Notes: generated from the letters alone by a model not told the origin. DNA of 46,758 nucleotides from Gluconacetobacter asukensis (GCF_014174375.1 NZ_JABEQE010000024.1:1-46758); one strand, 5' to 3'; positions 34,339 to 43,799 are shown, counted from the first letter of the stretch. Numbers and translations: made by a program.

Positions 34339-36723
34339 TTACAGCCGCGCCATCATGCTTGCGAGCGGCGCCGTCAGGTACCGGTGCAGCCATCGGTGCA
34401 GGGGGCGGAAAGGGCTTGTATAGGGATCGGTAGCGGCGGACTGGAAGTCGGGTGCCGGGCAGTGCTGGCCGAAATTTTTCGCGAAGGGGACGGATGCGCC
34501 CTGGCGGACATAGCGGTGGTACAGTTCCGCGTCTGCCCCCATGCCCCAGCCTGCGGCGTGGCATAGTACCGCGGCGAAGGCCTGCGAGCGGGCGGGGAGC
34601 AGATCGGCGGCGTTTTCCGCCTGGTCCACCGCGATGGCGCGATAATGAAAACGCCGGTAGGGGGCGGCCTCGCTGGCGGCGAAGCGGGTGCGTTCGCCCT
34701 CGGTGACCAGCGGGCCGGACAGGGCGGCGGCGGTGCGGGCCTTTCTGGTCAGGGGGATGGTCGGCTGGCTGTCGGTGGGGGAGAGAACCGCGACGGTGCG
34801 GCCCGCGCCTGTGGTGAAGCCGCCATTGAACACGGCATAATCCGGGTCCTGCTCGGTGCCCATGATCTCCATGCCGTGGGCGCGGGCGATGCTGGCGGCG
34901 GTAAACCACGCCTGCGCGCGGCCCACTGCGGTCCAGCGATGCCGTGCATCCCGCAGGGCGTTGCCATAGGCTTTGGCCCAGGTGCGGAACGGGACGGGTT
35001 TGCCGTCCGTGACATAGTGCGGATCGTCATCTGCAGGGAAATATCGGAGGGATTCGGTGATGCGCCCGGCGCGCACCAGTCGCCGGGCCAGGATCATCCG
35101 GATGGCGTCGAATTCGGGCGGGGCCGCCGATGGCGGGGCCTGCCCTTGCGCCGCGGGGATATGGGCATCGACATAATGCCGCAATTCGTCGACCGTCAGC
35201 ACCCGTTCGGCCAGATAGGCGGCGTCGAAGGCCACGCCGCTTTGGCTGCCTGCATTGACCGCGGCGGCATAGAGGCAGTCGAACGCTGCGACATACTGTC
35301 CCCGGGACAGGGTGAGGACGCCCTGTTCGGCGCGGAGGCGACCGATTTCCTCCGGTGCCAGGCCGTCCGCGACGATGGGAAATGCCTTGGCCGCTTCGGC
35401 ATAATATCGGGCCGCGGCGGCAAGGTCGCCGTGCTGGATGGCCAGTTTTGCCAGTACCCAGCGCGATAGTGCGCCGGGCTGCATGGTGGCGAGCGTCTTC
35501 GCCAGATCGTAGCGGCCGCTGCGATAGGCCAGGGTGGCCAGCCGGTCGGCGTGGGCGATATGTTCGACCCCGCGCGCGTGAATGGCATCGACCAGGGTGA
35601 CGATGGCCGGGTTGGGGCGGATGGTCCGGATTTCGGTGCAGTAGGGGCAGCCATTGCCGGCAATGCCGCGTGCGGCGTCGTGATAGCCCAGGCCGCCCCG
35701 ATCTGGTGCGGCATAGTCGGACGCCGTTCGCGGATCGTCGTTGATGATGTCGCCGGTGCGGGCCAGCGCATAGGCCACCAGCAGGTTCTGGCTGAGTGGA
35801 TCGTCGATCAGGTGCTCGGTGCGCCGTGGGTCGGCCATTGCCCACGCGGCGATGAGCAGCAGCGACGTGGCGCCGCTGGCGGACCCGCGTGCTGCCTGTT
35901 CGGCATAGAGTGCGATGGCGTGTTTGAGGTTTGCAGGGTCGATGCTGTCGGCGCAGGGCGCGCCGGTCAGGAAGGCTTTCCAGCCACAGGCCGTCCTGCC
36001 ATCCATCAGATAGGATCTCGCCTGTTCGCCATAGCTGGCGACGGCGAGGGAGAGCGGGTCGGGAGCGTTCTGCCGTGCAAGGGCGCGGGCCTGGGCGAAG
36101 GCGTGGGCCGCGGCCTCGCGCGCATCTCCGCTGCCGGTGGCGAGCAGCCTGTCCATCTGCAGGCGGCCGAGCATGTAGGCCGCCCAGACCGCCCGGTCCT
36201 GGCCCTCGCCATCCGGGAGGTCCAGCACGGCCTGGAAGCGTTTGCGTGCATGTTCGGCATAATCGCCGCCGAGCTTGCGGGCGAGGGCGTAATCGACCGC
36301 GCCGGCTGTATAGAGGCGGATCGCGGCGGGCAGGCCGTCCGCATGCGCGTAGGCGGAATCGCCGTCGATCGCGTCGCGCATCATCGCAACGCGGTTCTGC
36401 TGCAGGGGGGAGAGGGCGTCCATCCCTGGTTCGGGCGGGGCGCTGTCCGGGTCCGCCGGCTGGGCGGTTCGGGGCGCGGGCCTGGCGACCCGGAGCGAAT
36501 CGTCCGGTATGACGAGGTGGCTGACTGCGTAGGCGAAGGATGTCGCCGGTGTGGTCTTGAGCGTAGCTGCGCGGTCGTCCAGCAACTGGGTTGGAAAATC
36601 CATGCCGCAGGCGAGGACGATTGAAATGCCGGCCACGCTCGACAGCGTGAAGGCCAGCCCGTAGCGTTGCGCGGCGCGCCGGCCCGGTGCCATCGGTGCG
36701 GGCGGATCAGTCCTGTTTTTCAT
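34339..36723 (-). CDS. Large predicted lipoprotein, TPR-like helical repeats, unknown function
   Basis: 794 residues from ATG 36723 (AGGAACCG upstream), overlapping the DUF3142 gene by 17 bases. The N-terminus LAFTLSSVAGISIVLACGMD is a hydrophobic signal with a possible lipobox LAC-G. The rest is rich in Ala-Tyr-Ala helical pairs (RLATLAYRSGRYDLAKTLAT, LAIQHGDLAAAARYYAEAAK) typical of tetratricopeptide folds. It should sit on the periplasmic side of a membrane. Overlap and pairing suggest it works with the DUF3142 protein. Family not recognised. Confidence 0.75.
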   Translation of the reverse strand: MKNRTDPPAPMAPGRRAAQRYGLAFTLSSVAGISIVLACGMDFPTQLLDDRAATLKTTPATSFAYAVSHLVIPDDSLRVARPAPRTAQPADPDSAPPEPGMDALSPLQQNRVAMMRDAIDGDSAYAHADGLPAAIRLYTAGAVDYALARKLGGDYAEHARKRFQAVLDLPDGEGQDRAVWAAYMLGRLQMDRLLATGSGDAREAAAHAFAQARALARQNAPDPLSLAVASYGEQARSYLMDGRTACGWKAFLTGAPCADSIDPANLKHAIALYAEQAARGSASGATSLLLIAAWAMADPRRTEHLIDDPLSQNLLVAYALARTGDIINDDPRTASDYAAPDRGGLGYHDAARGIAGNGCPYCTEIRTIRPNPAIVTLVDAIHARGVEHIAHADRLATLAYRSGRYDLAKTLATMQPGALSRWVLAKLAIQHGDLAAAARYYAEAAKAFPIVADGLAPEEIGRLRAEQGVLTLSRGQYVAAFDCLYAAAVNAGSQSGVAFDAAYLAERVLTVDELRHYVDAHIPAAQGQAPPSAAPPEFDAIRMILARRLVRAGRITESLRYFPADDDPHYVTDGKPVPFRTWAKAYGNALRDARHRWTAVGRAQAWFTAASIARAHGMEIMGTEQDPDYAVFNGGFTTGAGRTVAVLSPTDSQPTIPLTRKARTAAALSGPLVTEGERTRFAASEAAPYRRFHYRAIAVDQAENAADLLPARSQAFAAVLCHAAGWGMGADAELYHRYVRQGASVPFAKNFGQHCPAPDFQSAATDPYTSPFRPLHRWLHRYLTAPLASMMARL

Positions 36724-37945
36724 CGGTTCCTGCATAGGCTCTGACTGTTCCCCGGTCACACCGCACCCATCCGATGACGGATTGTTGTCCCGCCCGCAGC
36801 AGCCCGGGCTGCTCGCGCCGCAGCCACATGCCGCCTGCATCATAATCCAGGCTGTAGCCGTTCAGACCATCGGCCCCGGACGGGCAGGCACTGTCGATCC
36901 GGATGGAGGGGGGGGCTTCGGAATCCGCGTTGCCGCCATTGGCCAGGACGATATCGTAGGGGGCAGAGGCCGAGGGGCGGCGCAGGCTGACCGACAGCGC
37001 GGCGTGCAGCGGCTGGCGGGTGACCACCGCGCGCCATGTCGGCAGGCTCCACGCCCGCCTGTCATCTTCCGTCGGCAGGCGGAACCAGACCCAGCCGGCC
37101 AGTCCGTGCGGCGGGGCATGTTCGATCCGCTTCATGAAGGCGGCGATGTCGGCGGGAGGCGCGACCAGTTCATGCCCGCTATCGGCGCCCATGAAACGAT
37201 CCTGCTCGCTCTCGACAGCCGCGATCCGCCCGTCGGTTCCCCAGGTGACGCGCGTGCCGTAGGCGGGCAGGGCCACATGCCATGGGCCGTGGCGGCGCAA
37301 TGCGAAGGCCCGGACCCAGTCATGGGCCCTGGCCGGGTTGAAGAGGCCGAATTGCGGGTTCTGGACGGCATGGATCTGCAACACGGCGTCATCGACCCGG
37401 GCCAGTACGTCCTCCAGCGCGGGGGAGGCCAGCCAGGCCGGCAGGATGGTGACGGACAGGGGGATGGTGCCCGGCCCCAGACGGCCGCGCAGCAGCGCCA
37501 GGAACCGCGCATAGGCCGGCAGGCGGACGGTCGCGCAATCATGGTCGATTTCGATGCCCGCGACCGCGATGCCGCGCTGCTGCCAGGCGGCTTTCAGCGC
37601 CAGGATGCGGGCGGCCAGCTGCTCTTCATCCCAGTCGGCCAGTTGACCCTCGATGCGGATCACGGCGATGACCGGTATGTGGCCCTGGGCCAGCACGGTG
37701 CTGTCGGGGTTTGTGTCCACCCACACGCCATGCCCGTCCAGTTCCGCCGCGAGGATGCGCCAGGTGTGGATCATGTCCCGGCTGGCGGTGACGGCGGAGC
37801 TAACGGCGGGCGTCCATTGGCGTTGCCAGATATAGGCGTCGCTGGGCAGCTTCCGGCTTGTGCGGGTGGTGAAGGCTGCGTGGATACCGACAAGGCACAA
37901 TAGAAATGCGATTGGGATATAGGGTTTTTTCAAAAAATCAGTCAT
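36707..37945 (-). CDS. DUF3142-family membrane-anchored protein
   Basis: 412 residues. N-terminal anchor YIPIAFLLCLVGIHAAF, then the DUF3142 domain: YIWQRQWTPAVSSAV, VIAVIRIEGQLADWDEEQL, GIEIDHDCATVRLPAYARFL (an acidic, glycosidase-like IEIDxD strand), LSVTILPAWLASP, and WHVALPAYGTRVTW. The TIM-barrel look and acidic residues suggest a carbohydrate-active enzyme, but no activity is known to me. Transcribed just before the large lipoprotein gene. Confidence 0.8.
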   Translation of the reverse strand: MTDFLKKPYIPIAFLLCLVGIHAAFTTRTSRKLPSDAYIWQRQWTPAVSSAVTASRDMIHTWRILAAELDGHGVWVDTNPDSTVLAQGHIPVIAVIRIEGQLADWDEEQLAARILALKAAWQQRGIAVAGIEIDHDCATVRLPAYARFLALLRGRLGPGTIPLSVTILPAWLASPALEDVLARVDDAVLQIHAVQNPQFGLFNPARAHDWVRAFALRRHGPWHVALPAYGTRVTWGTDGRIAAVESEQDRFMGADSGHELVAPPADIAAFMKRIEHAPPHGLAGWVWFRLPTEDDRRAWSLPTWRAVVTRQPLHAALSVSLRRPSASAPYDIVLANGGNADSEAPPSIRIDSACPSGADGLNGYSLDYDAGGMWLRREQPGLLRAGQQSVIGWVRCDRGTVRAYAGTDEKQD

Positions 37946-38027
37946 TTCGCCTGGTCATGCGCTCCGGGAACGGGGAAGGACGCGTCCGCGTCCGGAGCGT
38001 GTTTCGCCGCGTGCCGTCGGGGCAGGG

Positions 38028-38549
38028 TCAATGGGTTCGGCTCAATGTTCCGTCCGCGACCGGCCGGAAGATGGTGCTGCCCGGCGGCGCCATGGAAAAT
38101 GAGACGCCGAGCCGGTTTGGGGCCAGCAGACGGTAGCCGAGCCGGAAGACCGGCTGGCCAGGGGCGGCGGAGCTGGTGAAGGTGACGGCGTGCCCCGGTT
38201 CGATCGCGGCCCGGTCGTAATGGATGACATGCCGCCCGTCGGAATAGTCGGCATGGAGCGTGCTGCCTTCGGGATAGATCATCATGATCTGGTCGAACCC
38301 GCCGGAGGGTTTGCCCGCCCGGTCGAACAGATCGGTATGGTCGCGACGAAGCAGCACCGCGCCGCCCGCTTCGGCCGTGATCGTGGACTGGCCGGTCGTG
38401 GTGCCGCCGGTATCGGCGAGGGTGCCCTGGCCCGCGTTCCATGTACCGACGAGAAAGCGGATGCCCGACAGGCCGGACGCGGGCGCCTGCGCCATGGTGG
38501 GGGATATCCCTGCCAGCAGAAGGGCCAGAAAAGCAGCCTGCGTCCTCAT
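38028..38549 (-). CDS. Secreted lipocalin-like protein (DUF1579-like)
   Basis: 173 residues. Signal peptide AAFLALLLAGISPTMAQA; the mature part starts with the family-like FLVGTWNAGQG and continues as a small beta barrel (GGAVLLRRDHTDLF, IMMIYPEGSTLHADY, HVIHYDRAAIEPG). Similar domains estimate or bind small hydrophobic ligands; no function is assigned. ATG 38549 has GGAGA upstream. Confidence 0.65.
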   Translation of the reverse strand: MRTQAAFLALLLAGISPTMAQAPASGLSGIRFLVGTWNAGQGTLADTGGTTTGQSTITAEAGGAVLLRRDHTDLFDRAGKPSGGFDQIMMIYPEGSTLHADYSDGRHVIHYDRAAIEPGHAVTFTSSAAPGQPVFRLGYRLLAPNRLGVSFSMAPPGSTIFRPVADGTLSRTH

Positions 38550-38636
38550 GCGTGTTCGTCTCCGGCGTGGTTCATGGATGATCTTGCCCGTGACGGGGCC
38601 GTGGTCAACCATCTTCCTGCCCCGCCCGGAGGGTGG

Positions 38637-39680
38637 TCAGGGGATCAGGCGGCGTTGGCGCATGCCGTCCAGATGGGCCAGCAGGACCTCGTCCGACCGG
38701 CGCGTCATGCCGGGAAAGCCGGCCTGGCGGGCCTTGGTGACGTCGAAGATCGCGTCGGTCCGCACGTGGAAAATGAAATCGCCGAAGCTGCCGGGGCTGA
38801 TCCGGCGGGTGTCGGCTTCCGCCAGTCCCTGGCGCGCCGCCAGGGCGGACCAGACGGGGGCCAGTGCATGCAGGCGCTGGTCGAGCGAGATCGGCTGGGG
38901 CTCGCCGACCCTCAGCCCGAACCATTCCGCCAGGTGCGGCCAGACATGCGACCAGCGGAAGACGTCGCCATTGGTGATGTTGAACGCGCCATCGGCCTGT
39001 GTCGTGGCGGCCCACAGGGCGGCCTCGCCCAGCACCTGGGCACCCGTTACGTTCACCAGCGTATCGTCATAGGCCGCCGCCGGGCCGGGAAACTGCATGG
39101 CGGTGCGCGTCTCGCGGCACAGCGTGCCGTAGACGCCGATCAGGTTGCCGAGATTCATCGCCGAACCCAGCGAATGGCCGATCACGATATCGGGGCGCAA
39201 CGCGGTCCATCGCACGCCCTCGCGCTCCAGCAAGCGGGCGAAATCCTCGTGCCGGAAATAGAGGTTGGGCGGGAAATGGCGGCTGTCATCCTCGCGGGCC
39301 GGAGTCTTGTAGACGCCCAGATGCGCGCCATAGACCTTGCCACCCTGGATGATGATCAGCCGTTCCAGCCGCGCCCCGGCGATGTGCAGGGCTGCGACCA
39401 GGTTTTCCAGCATCGCGGCGTTCTGGTCGGCTTCGATGCCCGGATCGGCATCGGGCTTCAGCGCGGCGTAGAACAGATGCGTGACCGGTTTGAGCGCCGC
39501 CTTCCAGCCGGCCAGACCGACCGGGTCCAGCAGGTCGGCGCTGATATGGGCGCCGACCCCCGGCCCCTGCGCCGCGCGGCCGAGGGTGGAGACGGTCCAG
39601 CCCGCGTTCTGGAATGCCTCCAGCGCCGCCAGCCCCACGACGCCGGTGGCGCCTGCGATCAGGATATGTCTGTCGACCAT
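38637..39680 (-). CDS. NAD(P)-dependent SDR oxidoreductase of the PRISE (progesterone 5-beta-reductase/iridoid synthase-like) type
   Basis: 347 residues. Rossmann start HILIAGATGVVGLAALEAF. The motif order fits the atypical extended SDR group: THLFYAALKPD, LIIIQGGKVYGAHLG, then LYFRHEDFARLLE (Tyr in place of the classic YxxxK), and PDIVIGHSLGSAMNL. Such enzymes reduce activated C=C bonds of enones. ATG 39680 follows GCAGGAGGCATGAC; the upstream open frame runs through a repeat and is not real. The hairpin repeat copy B lies 70 bases upstream. Confidence 0.8.
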   Translation of the reverse strand: MVDRHILIAGATGVVGLAALEAFQNAGWTVSTLGRAAQGPGVGAHISADLLDPVGLAGWKAALKPVTHLFYAALKPDADPGIEADQNAAMLENLVAALHIAGARLERLIIIQGGKVYGAHLGVYKTPAREDDSRHFPPNLYFRHEDFARLLEREGVRWTALRPDIVIGHSLGSAMNLGNLIGVYGTLCRETRTAMQFPGPAAAYDDTLVNVTGAQVLGEAALWAATTQADGAFNITNGDVFRWSHVWPHLAEWFGLRVGEPQPISLDQRLHALAPVWSALAARQGLAEADTRRISPGSFGDFIFHVRTDAIFDVTKARQAGFPGMTRRSDEVLLAHLDGMRQRRLIP

Positions 39681-39750
39681 GTCATGCCTCCTGCGTGCCG
39701 GGCGGGGATCGTTGCCTTGGAGGGAACAGAAGGCGCTTTGAGAGGGTGGG

Positions 39751-39876
39751 TTTCTGTTGTTTTTTGAAAAAAGAACCAAAAAACTTTTGATCTGTTCAGG
39801 AGTTTTGTGTCCGGGAGATATGACGTCCCTGAACGATGAGAAGTCTTTCTTCTTCTTTTGCGGAAGGCAGGAGAAG
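39751..39876 (+). repeat. Dispersed hairpin repeat, copy B
   Basis: Same layout as copy A: TTTCTGTTGTTTTTTGAAAA with AAGAACC, then AAAAAACTTTTGATCTGTTC, GTTCAGGAG pairing with CCCTGAAC across a variable loop, and AAGTCTTTC. The third stem is eroded (CTTCTTCTTTTGCGGAAGG). It lies between divergent genes (SDR and DMT permease) and is on the same strand as the other copies. Confidence 0.85.
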
Positions 39877-40181
39877 AGATCGTGGGGCGGTGTCTTAATA
39901 TTCCTCACAATTTTTTGTTTATAATGGCTCCTGAAATAAAAATGGATTTTCCGTCGCCGATGCATGTTCTGTCCGCGAATGTCCCGGCGGGAGTCACGTG
40001 CCTGTGATAACTGCGCTGTTCTGGCGTGCAGGGGGCATGGTATTTTTGGGCGGACATCATGCCGTTTTCCATGATGGTCCGGACGTTCATCGGCGATCTT
40101 GCGGAATGGCTCTGAAACGGGCAGGGGGCATCGCTCTTGTCGGATCCATCCTGCGTCCGCCCCTTTCCCGAGACCATCAGA
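39877..40181 (+). promoter_or_regulatory. Leader/promoter region of the DMT permease gene
   Basis: AT-rich start with TATAAT at 39920-39925 after TTTTTTGTT, a good -10 without a clear -35. The rest holds no gene that I can support. Confidence 0.35.
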
Positions 40182-41156
40182 GTGACCCATCCCGCTCCTT
40201 CCTCCCCGTCTCATGGCGGTGCCGATACGCTGCGCGGCATCATGCTGGCCTTTGCCGCCTTCGCCGCGTTCTCGTTCAGTGATGCCAGCGTCAAGCTGAT
40301 CCGGGACGGGTTGCCGCCGTATGAATGCGCTTTCTTCGGGTCGTTATGCGCCGTGGTGGTGTTTCCGTTCCTGCTTGGAGGGAAGGACCGGCTGGTCGAT
40401 GTGTTCGCGACCCGGAACCGCCGGCTGTGGATGGTGCGGTTCATCGCCTATCCGCTGGGCATTATCGGTAGTGTGACGGCCTTCAGCCACCTGTCGATGG
40501 CCGAGGCGTTCACCCTGATCTTCCTTCAGCCTTCGTTCGTGACGCTGATGTCGATCGTCTTCCTCAAGGAGCGGATCGGCCTGCCGCGCTGGGTGGCGAT
40601 CGCGCTTGGCTTCATCGGCGTGCTGATCGTGCTGCGGCCCGGCCTGAGGCCGCTGTCGATCGGTCATCTGGGGGCGGTGGTTGCCGGTCTGGCAGGGGCG
40701 ATATCGGTCGTGACCTTCCGGGCGTCGGGGGCACATGAAAAGCAGATCTCGCTGTTCGGGGCGGGCATTCTCGGCGGCATCACCATCTGCGGACTGGTCA
40801 GCCTGCCGACCTTCGCGCTGCCCAGCCTGCATCAGGTTGCGCTATTGGCCAGTTACGGGCTGCTGGCGGCGCTGGCGAATGTGCTGCTGATGCATTCCGC
40901 GCTCCACGCATCGGCGGGGGCCATCGCGCCGACCCAGTACAGCCAGATGATCTGGGCGCTGGCGATCGGTCATCTGGTGTTCGGCGACAGGGCCGACATG
41001 GTGACGCTAAGCGGTATTGGCCTGATTATCTGTTCCGGCCTGATCACGCTGGTCCGCGAGCAGGAAAAGCATGTGCCCGGCCCGCCGCCGATCGCCGTCA
41101 GCCGTGGGCATGCGGCGTCGATGCTCGTGATCGAGGATCACGACGAACCCGCCTGA
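40182..41156 (+). CDS. DMT-superfamily permease (EamA family)
   Basis: 324 residues with ten hydrophobic helices in two EamA halves (LAFAAFAAFSFSDASVKLI opening; EAFTLIFLQPSFVTLMSIVFLKERIGL closing helix 3-4; the second half ends APTQYSQMIWALAIGHLVFGD). Members export or import metabolites such as amino acids, nucleobases, riboflavin or S-adenosylmethionine; the cargo is unknown. GTG 40182 keeps the N-terminus intact; no strong ribosome site is visible and upstream TTG 40137 is possible. Confidence 0.85.
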   Translation: MTHPAPSSPSHGGADTLRGIMLAFAAFAAFSFSDASVKLIRDGLPPYECAFFGSLCAVVVFPFLLGGKDRLVDVFATRNRRLWMVRFIAYPLGIIGSVTAFSHLSMAEAFTLIFLQPSFVTLMSIVFLKERIGLPRWVAIALGFIGVLIVLRPGLRPLSIGHLGAVVAGLAGAISVVTFRASGAHEKQISLFGAGILGGITICGLVSLPTFALPSLHQVALLASYGLLAALANVLLMHSALHASAGAIAPTQYSQMIWALAIGHLVFGDRADMVTLSGIGLIICSGLITLVREQEKHVPGPPPIAVSRGHAASMLVIEDHDEPA

Positions 41157-41427
41157 TCCGACATGTGCGGGTGGCGGCGGGGCATGCCGGCCTCGCCGCA
41201 CCAGGGAACGGGGTGGCGGTGCGGGGCGTTTGTCCGGCATCGGGGCGGTGCCGGCGCGGTGTGCGCCGGCATTCCTGCGCCCTGCTGTCTACCGCCGTGC
41301 AAGCGGGGGCGGGTCGCGTGCGGGCGGCGTTGTCGTGGACAGGGGAGCTTCCTATTGTCCTGCACCTTCCGCCGTCCGGTCGGCGCGGAGGCGCATTGTG
41401 GAATTCGGAGCGAAAGGCTTTTCCGGC

Positions 41428-43068
41428 ATGAAAAGATTCTTCAACACGCGCGAACGTCTGGTGCCCGAGGCGCTGGAAGGATTGCTGCGTTCGCCCGCCG
41501 GGAAGGATCTGTGCCGCCTGGATGGTTATCCCGACATCAAGGTCGTCCTGCGGCGGGACTGGGACCGGGGTGCGGGCAAGGTCGCCGTGATTTCCGGTGG
41601 CGGGTCGGGGCACGAGCCCGCCCATGCCGGCTTCGTGGGGCGCGGCATGCTGACGGCAGCGGTCTGTGGATCGCTGTTTGCCTCGCCGGGGGTGGATGCG
41701 ATCCTGGCGGGCATTCTGGCCGTGACCGGCGAGGCCGGATGCCTGCTGGTGGTGAAGAACTATACGGGCGACCGGCTGAATTTCGGGCTGGCCGCCGAGC
41801 AGGCACGCGCGCTGGGACTGAAGGTGGAGATGGTGATCGTCGGTGACGACATCTCGCTGCCCGGCCACCGGCAGGCGCGGGGCATTGCGGGCACGGTACT
41901 GGTCCACAAGGCTGCCGGCCACATGGCCGAAAGCGGGGCGTCGCTCGACCGGGTGGCGGCTTTTGCCGGCGGCGTGGCGGCGCGCACGCGCTCGATCGGC
42001 CTGTCGCTGAGCGATTGCGATACATATGACGAAGAACATGCCAGCCGTCTGGCGGCGGATGAGGGCGAACTGGGCCTGGGCATCCATGGCGAGCCGGGAG
42101 CGCAGCGCATTGCGCTGGCCGATGCCGGTGCGCTGATGGCGCTGGCGGCGGATGCTCTGCTGGAGACCCTGCCGGAGGGCGATGCGCGCTATGCCCTGAT
42201 GCTGAACAATCTGGGCACCACGCCGGTGATCGAGATGTCGCTGCTGCTGGAAGCCTTCGCCGGCAGCGCGCTGGCGCGGAAGGTTGCGCTGGTGGCCGGC
42301 CCGGCGCCGTTCATGACCGCGCTGGACATGAACGGGTTTTCCCTCACGCTGGTGGAACTGACCGGTGAGATCGCGGCGGCATTGCAGGCCGATGTCGGAC
42401 CCACGGCGTGGACGGGCATGGCGCCGTGGCAGGAGCCTGTGGTGATTCCCGTGCCGGCGTTGCCGGATATTTTTGCTGCCGAGCCTTCGAACAATCCCGC
42501 CCTGCGCGATGCGGTGCAGCGTGGCGCGAAGGCGCTGCTTGAGAACGAGGAAGCGCTGAACGCGCTGGACGCGCGCATCGGCGATGGCGATGCCGGTTCC
42601 ACCTTTGCCGAGACTGCGCGTGTGATCGACGGGGCGCTGGACCGGTTGCCGCTGGCCGACCCCCAGGCGCTGATGCAGACGCTGGGCCGCCTGCTGGCCC
42701 GGCATGCGGGCGGGTCGAGCGGCGCGCTGCTGTCCATTCTGTTCGCGACGGCGGGGCGCAGCACACAGGAGCGCTGGCAGGCAGCTTTGCTGGAAGGCAT
42801 CGCGGCGATGCAGGGTTATGGCGGGGCGCGGGAAGGCGACCGCACGATGCTCGATGCGCTGATCCCGGCCGTGCGGGCGCTGGATGAGGGCGCGGCGTGG
42901 GCAGACATCGTGCGCGTGGCGCGCGGCGGGGCCGATGCGACGGCGAGGATGGGCAAGGCGGAAGCCGGGCGTGCCTCCTATATTCCCGAAGGGCAACTGG
43001 ACAACGTGCCCGATCCGGGTGCCGAGGCGATCGCTCGGCTGTTCGAGGCGCTGGTGCCGGGGAAATAA
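41428..43068 (+). CDS. dhaK: Dihydroxyacetone kinase, single-chain (DhaK-DhaL fusion)
   Basis: 546 residues. The N-terminal DhaK domain has SGGGSGHEPAHAGFVGRGML and the substrate-binding His region TVLVHKAAGHMAESGASL. The C-terminal DhaL domain has the nucleotide/Mg motif ARIGDGDAGSTFAETAR and GGSSGALLSILF. It phosphorylates dihydroxyacetone with ATP, channelling glycerol or DHA into glycolysis, a central trait of acetic acid bacteria. ATG 41428 with GAAAGG upstream; the open frame before it is not conserved. Confidence 0.93.
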   Translation: MKRFFNTRERLVPEALEGLLRSPAGKDLCRLDGYPDIKVVLRRDWDRGAGKVAVISGGGSGHEPAHAGFVGRGMLTAAVCGSLFASPGVDAILAGILAVTGEAGCLLVVKNYTGDRLNFGLAAEQARALGLKVEMVIVGDDISLPGHRQARGIAGTVLVHKAAGHMAESGASLDRVAAFAGGVAARTRSIGLSLSDCDTYDEEHASRLAADEGELGLGIHGEPGAQRIALADAGALMALAADALLETLPEGDARYALMLNNLGTTPVIEMSLLLEAFAGSALARKVALVAGPAPFMTALDMNGFSLTLVELTGEIAAALQADVGPTAWTGMAPWQEPVVIPVPALPDIFAAEPSNNPALRDAVQRGAKALLENEEALNALDARIGDGDAGSTFAETARVIDGALDRLPLADPQALMQTLGRLLARHAGGSSGALLSILFATAGRSTQERWQAALLEGIAAMQGYGGAREGDRTMLDALIPAVRALDEGAAWADIVRVARGGADATARMGKAEAGRASYIPEGQLDNVPDPGAEAIARLFEALVPGK

Positions 43069-43115
43069 TGCCCGTGTGAAGAGAGGCGGGGGCGGCGGGC
43101 TTCCTCTCCGTTGGT

Positions 43116-43136
43116 CAAGGGGTCACGGGCCCCTTG
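43116..43136. terminator. Hairpin between convergent dhaK and marR
   Basis: CAAGGGG and CCCCTTG with a seven-base loop, in the 75-base gap between the two stops. A second stem GAGAGG/CCTCTC lies at 43081-43108. Confidence 0.45.
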
Positions 43137-43143
43137 AGCCCGT

Positions 43144-43629
43144 TCAGGCGCTTTCGGCGGGAATGTTCGCCATGCCTTCCGCGAGCATTCCGATGAGGCG
43201 GATGAGCTGATCGAAATCGGTCTCGCTCCAGTCCTGGAAGAGCGCGATGGCCATGGTCTCGCGCGCGCGGTCGACGGCGTCGGTCGCTGCTTTGCCCTGC
43301 GGGGTGATCGTTGCTTCACGCACGCGGCGGTCCGCCGTGCTGCCGTGGCGGGTGACCAGCCCCAGTTCCGCCAGCCGTGCGATCTGGCGGCTGACCGTGG
43401 TGTGGTCGCGGCCGACGCGGCCGGCGAGATCGACCACGCCGATCGGGCCCAGCCGCTCGACCAGCACCAGTAACGGAAACAGCGCGCGTTCCAGCGTGAG
43501 GCCAGCGGCCTTCAGCATGGCTTCGTTCCGCTCCGGCCGGTTCATCACGCCGACAATTTCGATCAGTGCGCGATGCAGGGCGGGGAGCTTCGTGCGGATG
43601 TATGCGTCATGCATCGTTTTGGTCGGCAT
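43144..43629 (-). CDS. MarR-family transcriptional regulator
   Basis: 161 residues, winged helix MarR fold: LFPLLVLVERLGPIGVVDLAGRVGRDHTTVSRQIARLAELGLV and the wing STADRRVREATITPQGKAA. ATG 43629 has GAGGAG nine bases upstream. A 17-base palindrome 19 bases before the ATG suggests autorepression. A flavoenzyme-like remnant starts divergently across that palindrome, which may have been its former target. Ligand unknown. Confidence 0.85.
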   Translation of the reverse strand: MPTKTMHDAYIRTKLPALHRALIEIVGVMNRPERNEAMLKAAGLTLERALFPLLVLVERLGPIGVVDLAGRVGRDHTTVSRQIARLAELGLVTRHGSTADRRVREATITPQGKAATDAVDRARETMAIALFQDWSETDFDQLIRLIGMLAEGMANIPAESA

Positions 43630-43647
43630 TCTGGTGCGCTCCTCAGT

Positions 43648-43664
43648 GTGTGCCTTAGGCACAC
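43648..43664. promoter_or_regulatory. Palindromic operator of marR
   Basis: GTGTGCCT-T-AGGCACAC: two perfect eight-base arms around one base, between marR and a divergent start. Size and symmetry fit a MarR dimer site. Confidence 0.7.
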
Positions 43665-43686
43665 GAATGGTCGGGAGGGAAGCGGA

Positions 43687-43773
43687 ATGGATGTTTCACG
43701 TGACACGGACATTCTGATGTGCGGTGCGGGCGGACAGGTGCGGCGACCTGTCTGGCCGATGTTCTGCCTGTAG
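43687..43773 (+). pseudogene. N-terminal remnant resembling a FAD-dependent oxidoreductase
   Basis: ATG 43687, with GGGAGGG upstream, opens MDVSRDTDILMCGAGG, which looks like the first strand and Gly-rich loop of a flavin monooxygenase. After this the frame breaks; another frame continues TGAATCLADVLPVAGWERL and then ends in unrelated sequence. Probably a deleted target gene of the divergent MarR. Short, so uncertain. Confidence 0.35.
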
Positions 43774-43799
43774 CGGGTTGGGAACGTTTGCGGGGCCGG

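Noticed and set aside
39681-40214. 5' extension of the SDR frame
   Set aside because: It runs through hairpin-repeat copy B; the conserved Rossmann start and a strong ribosome site are at 39680.
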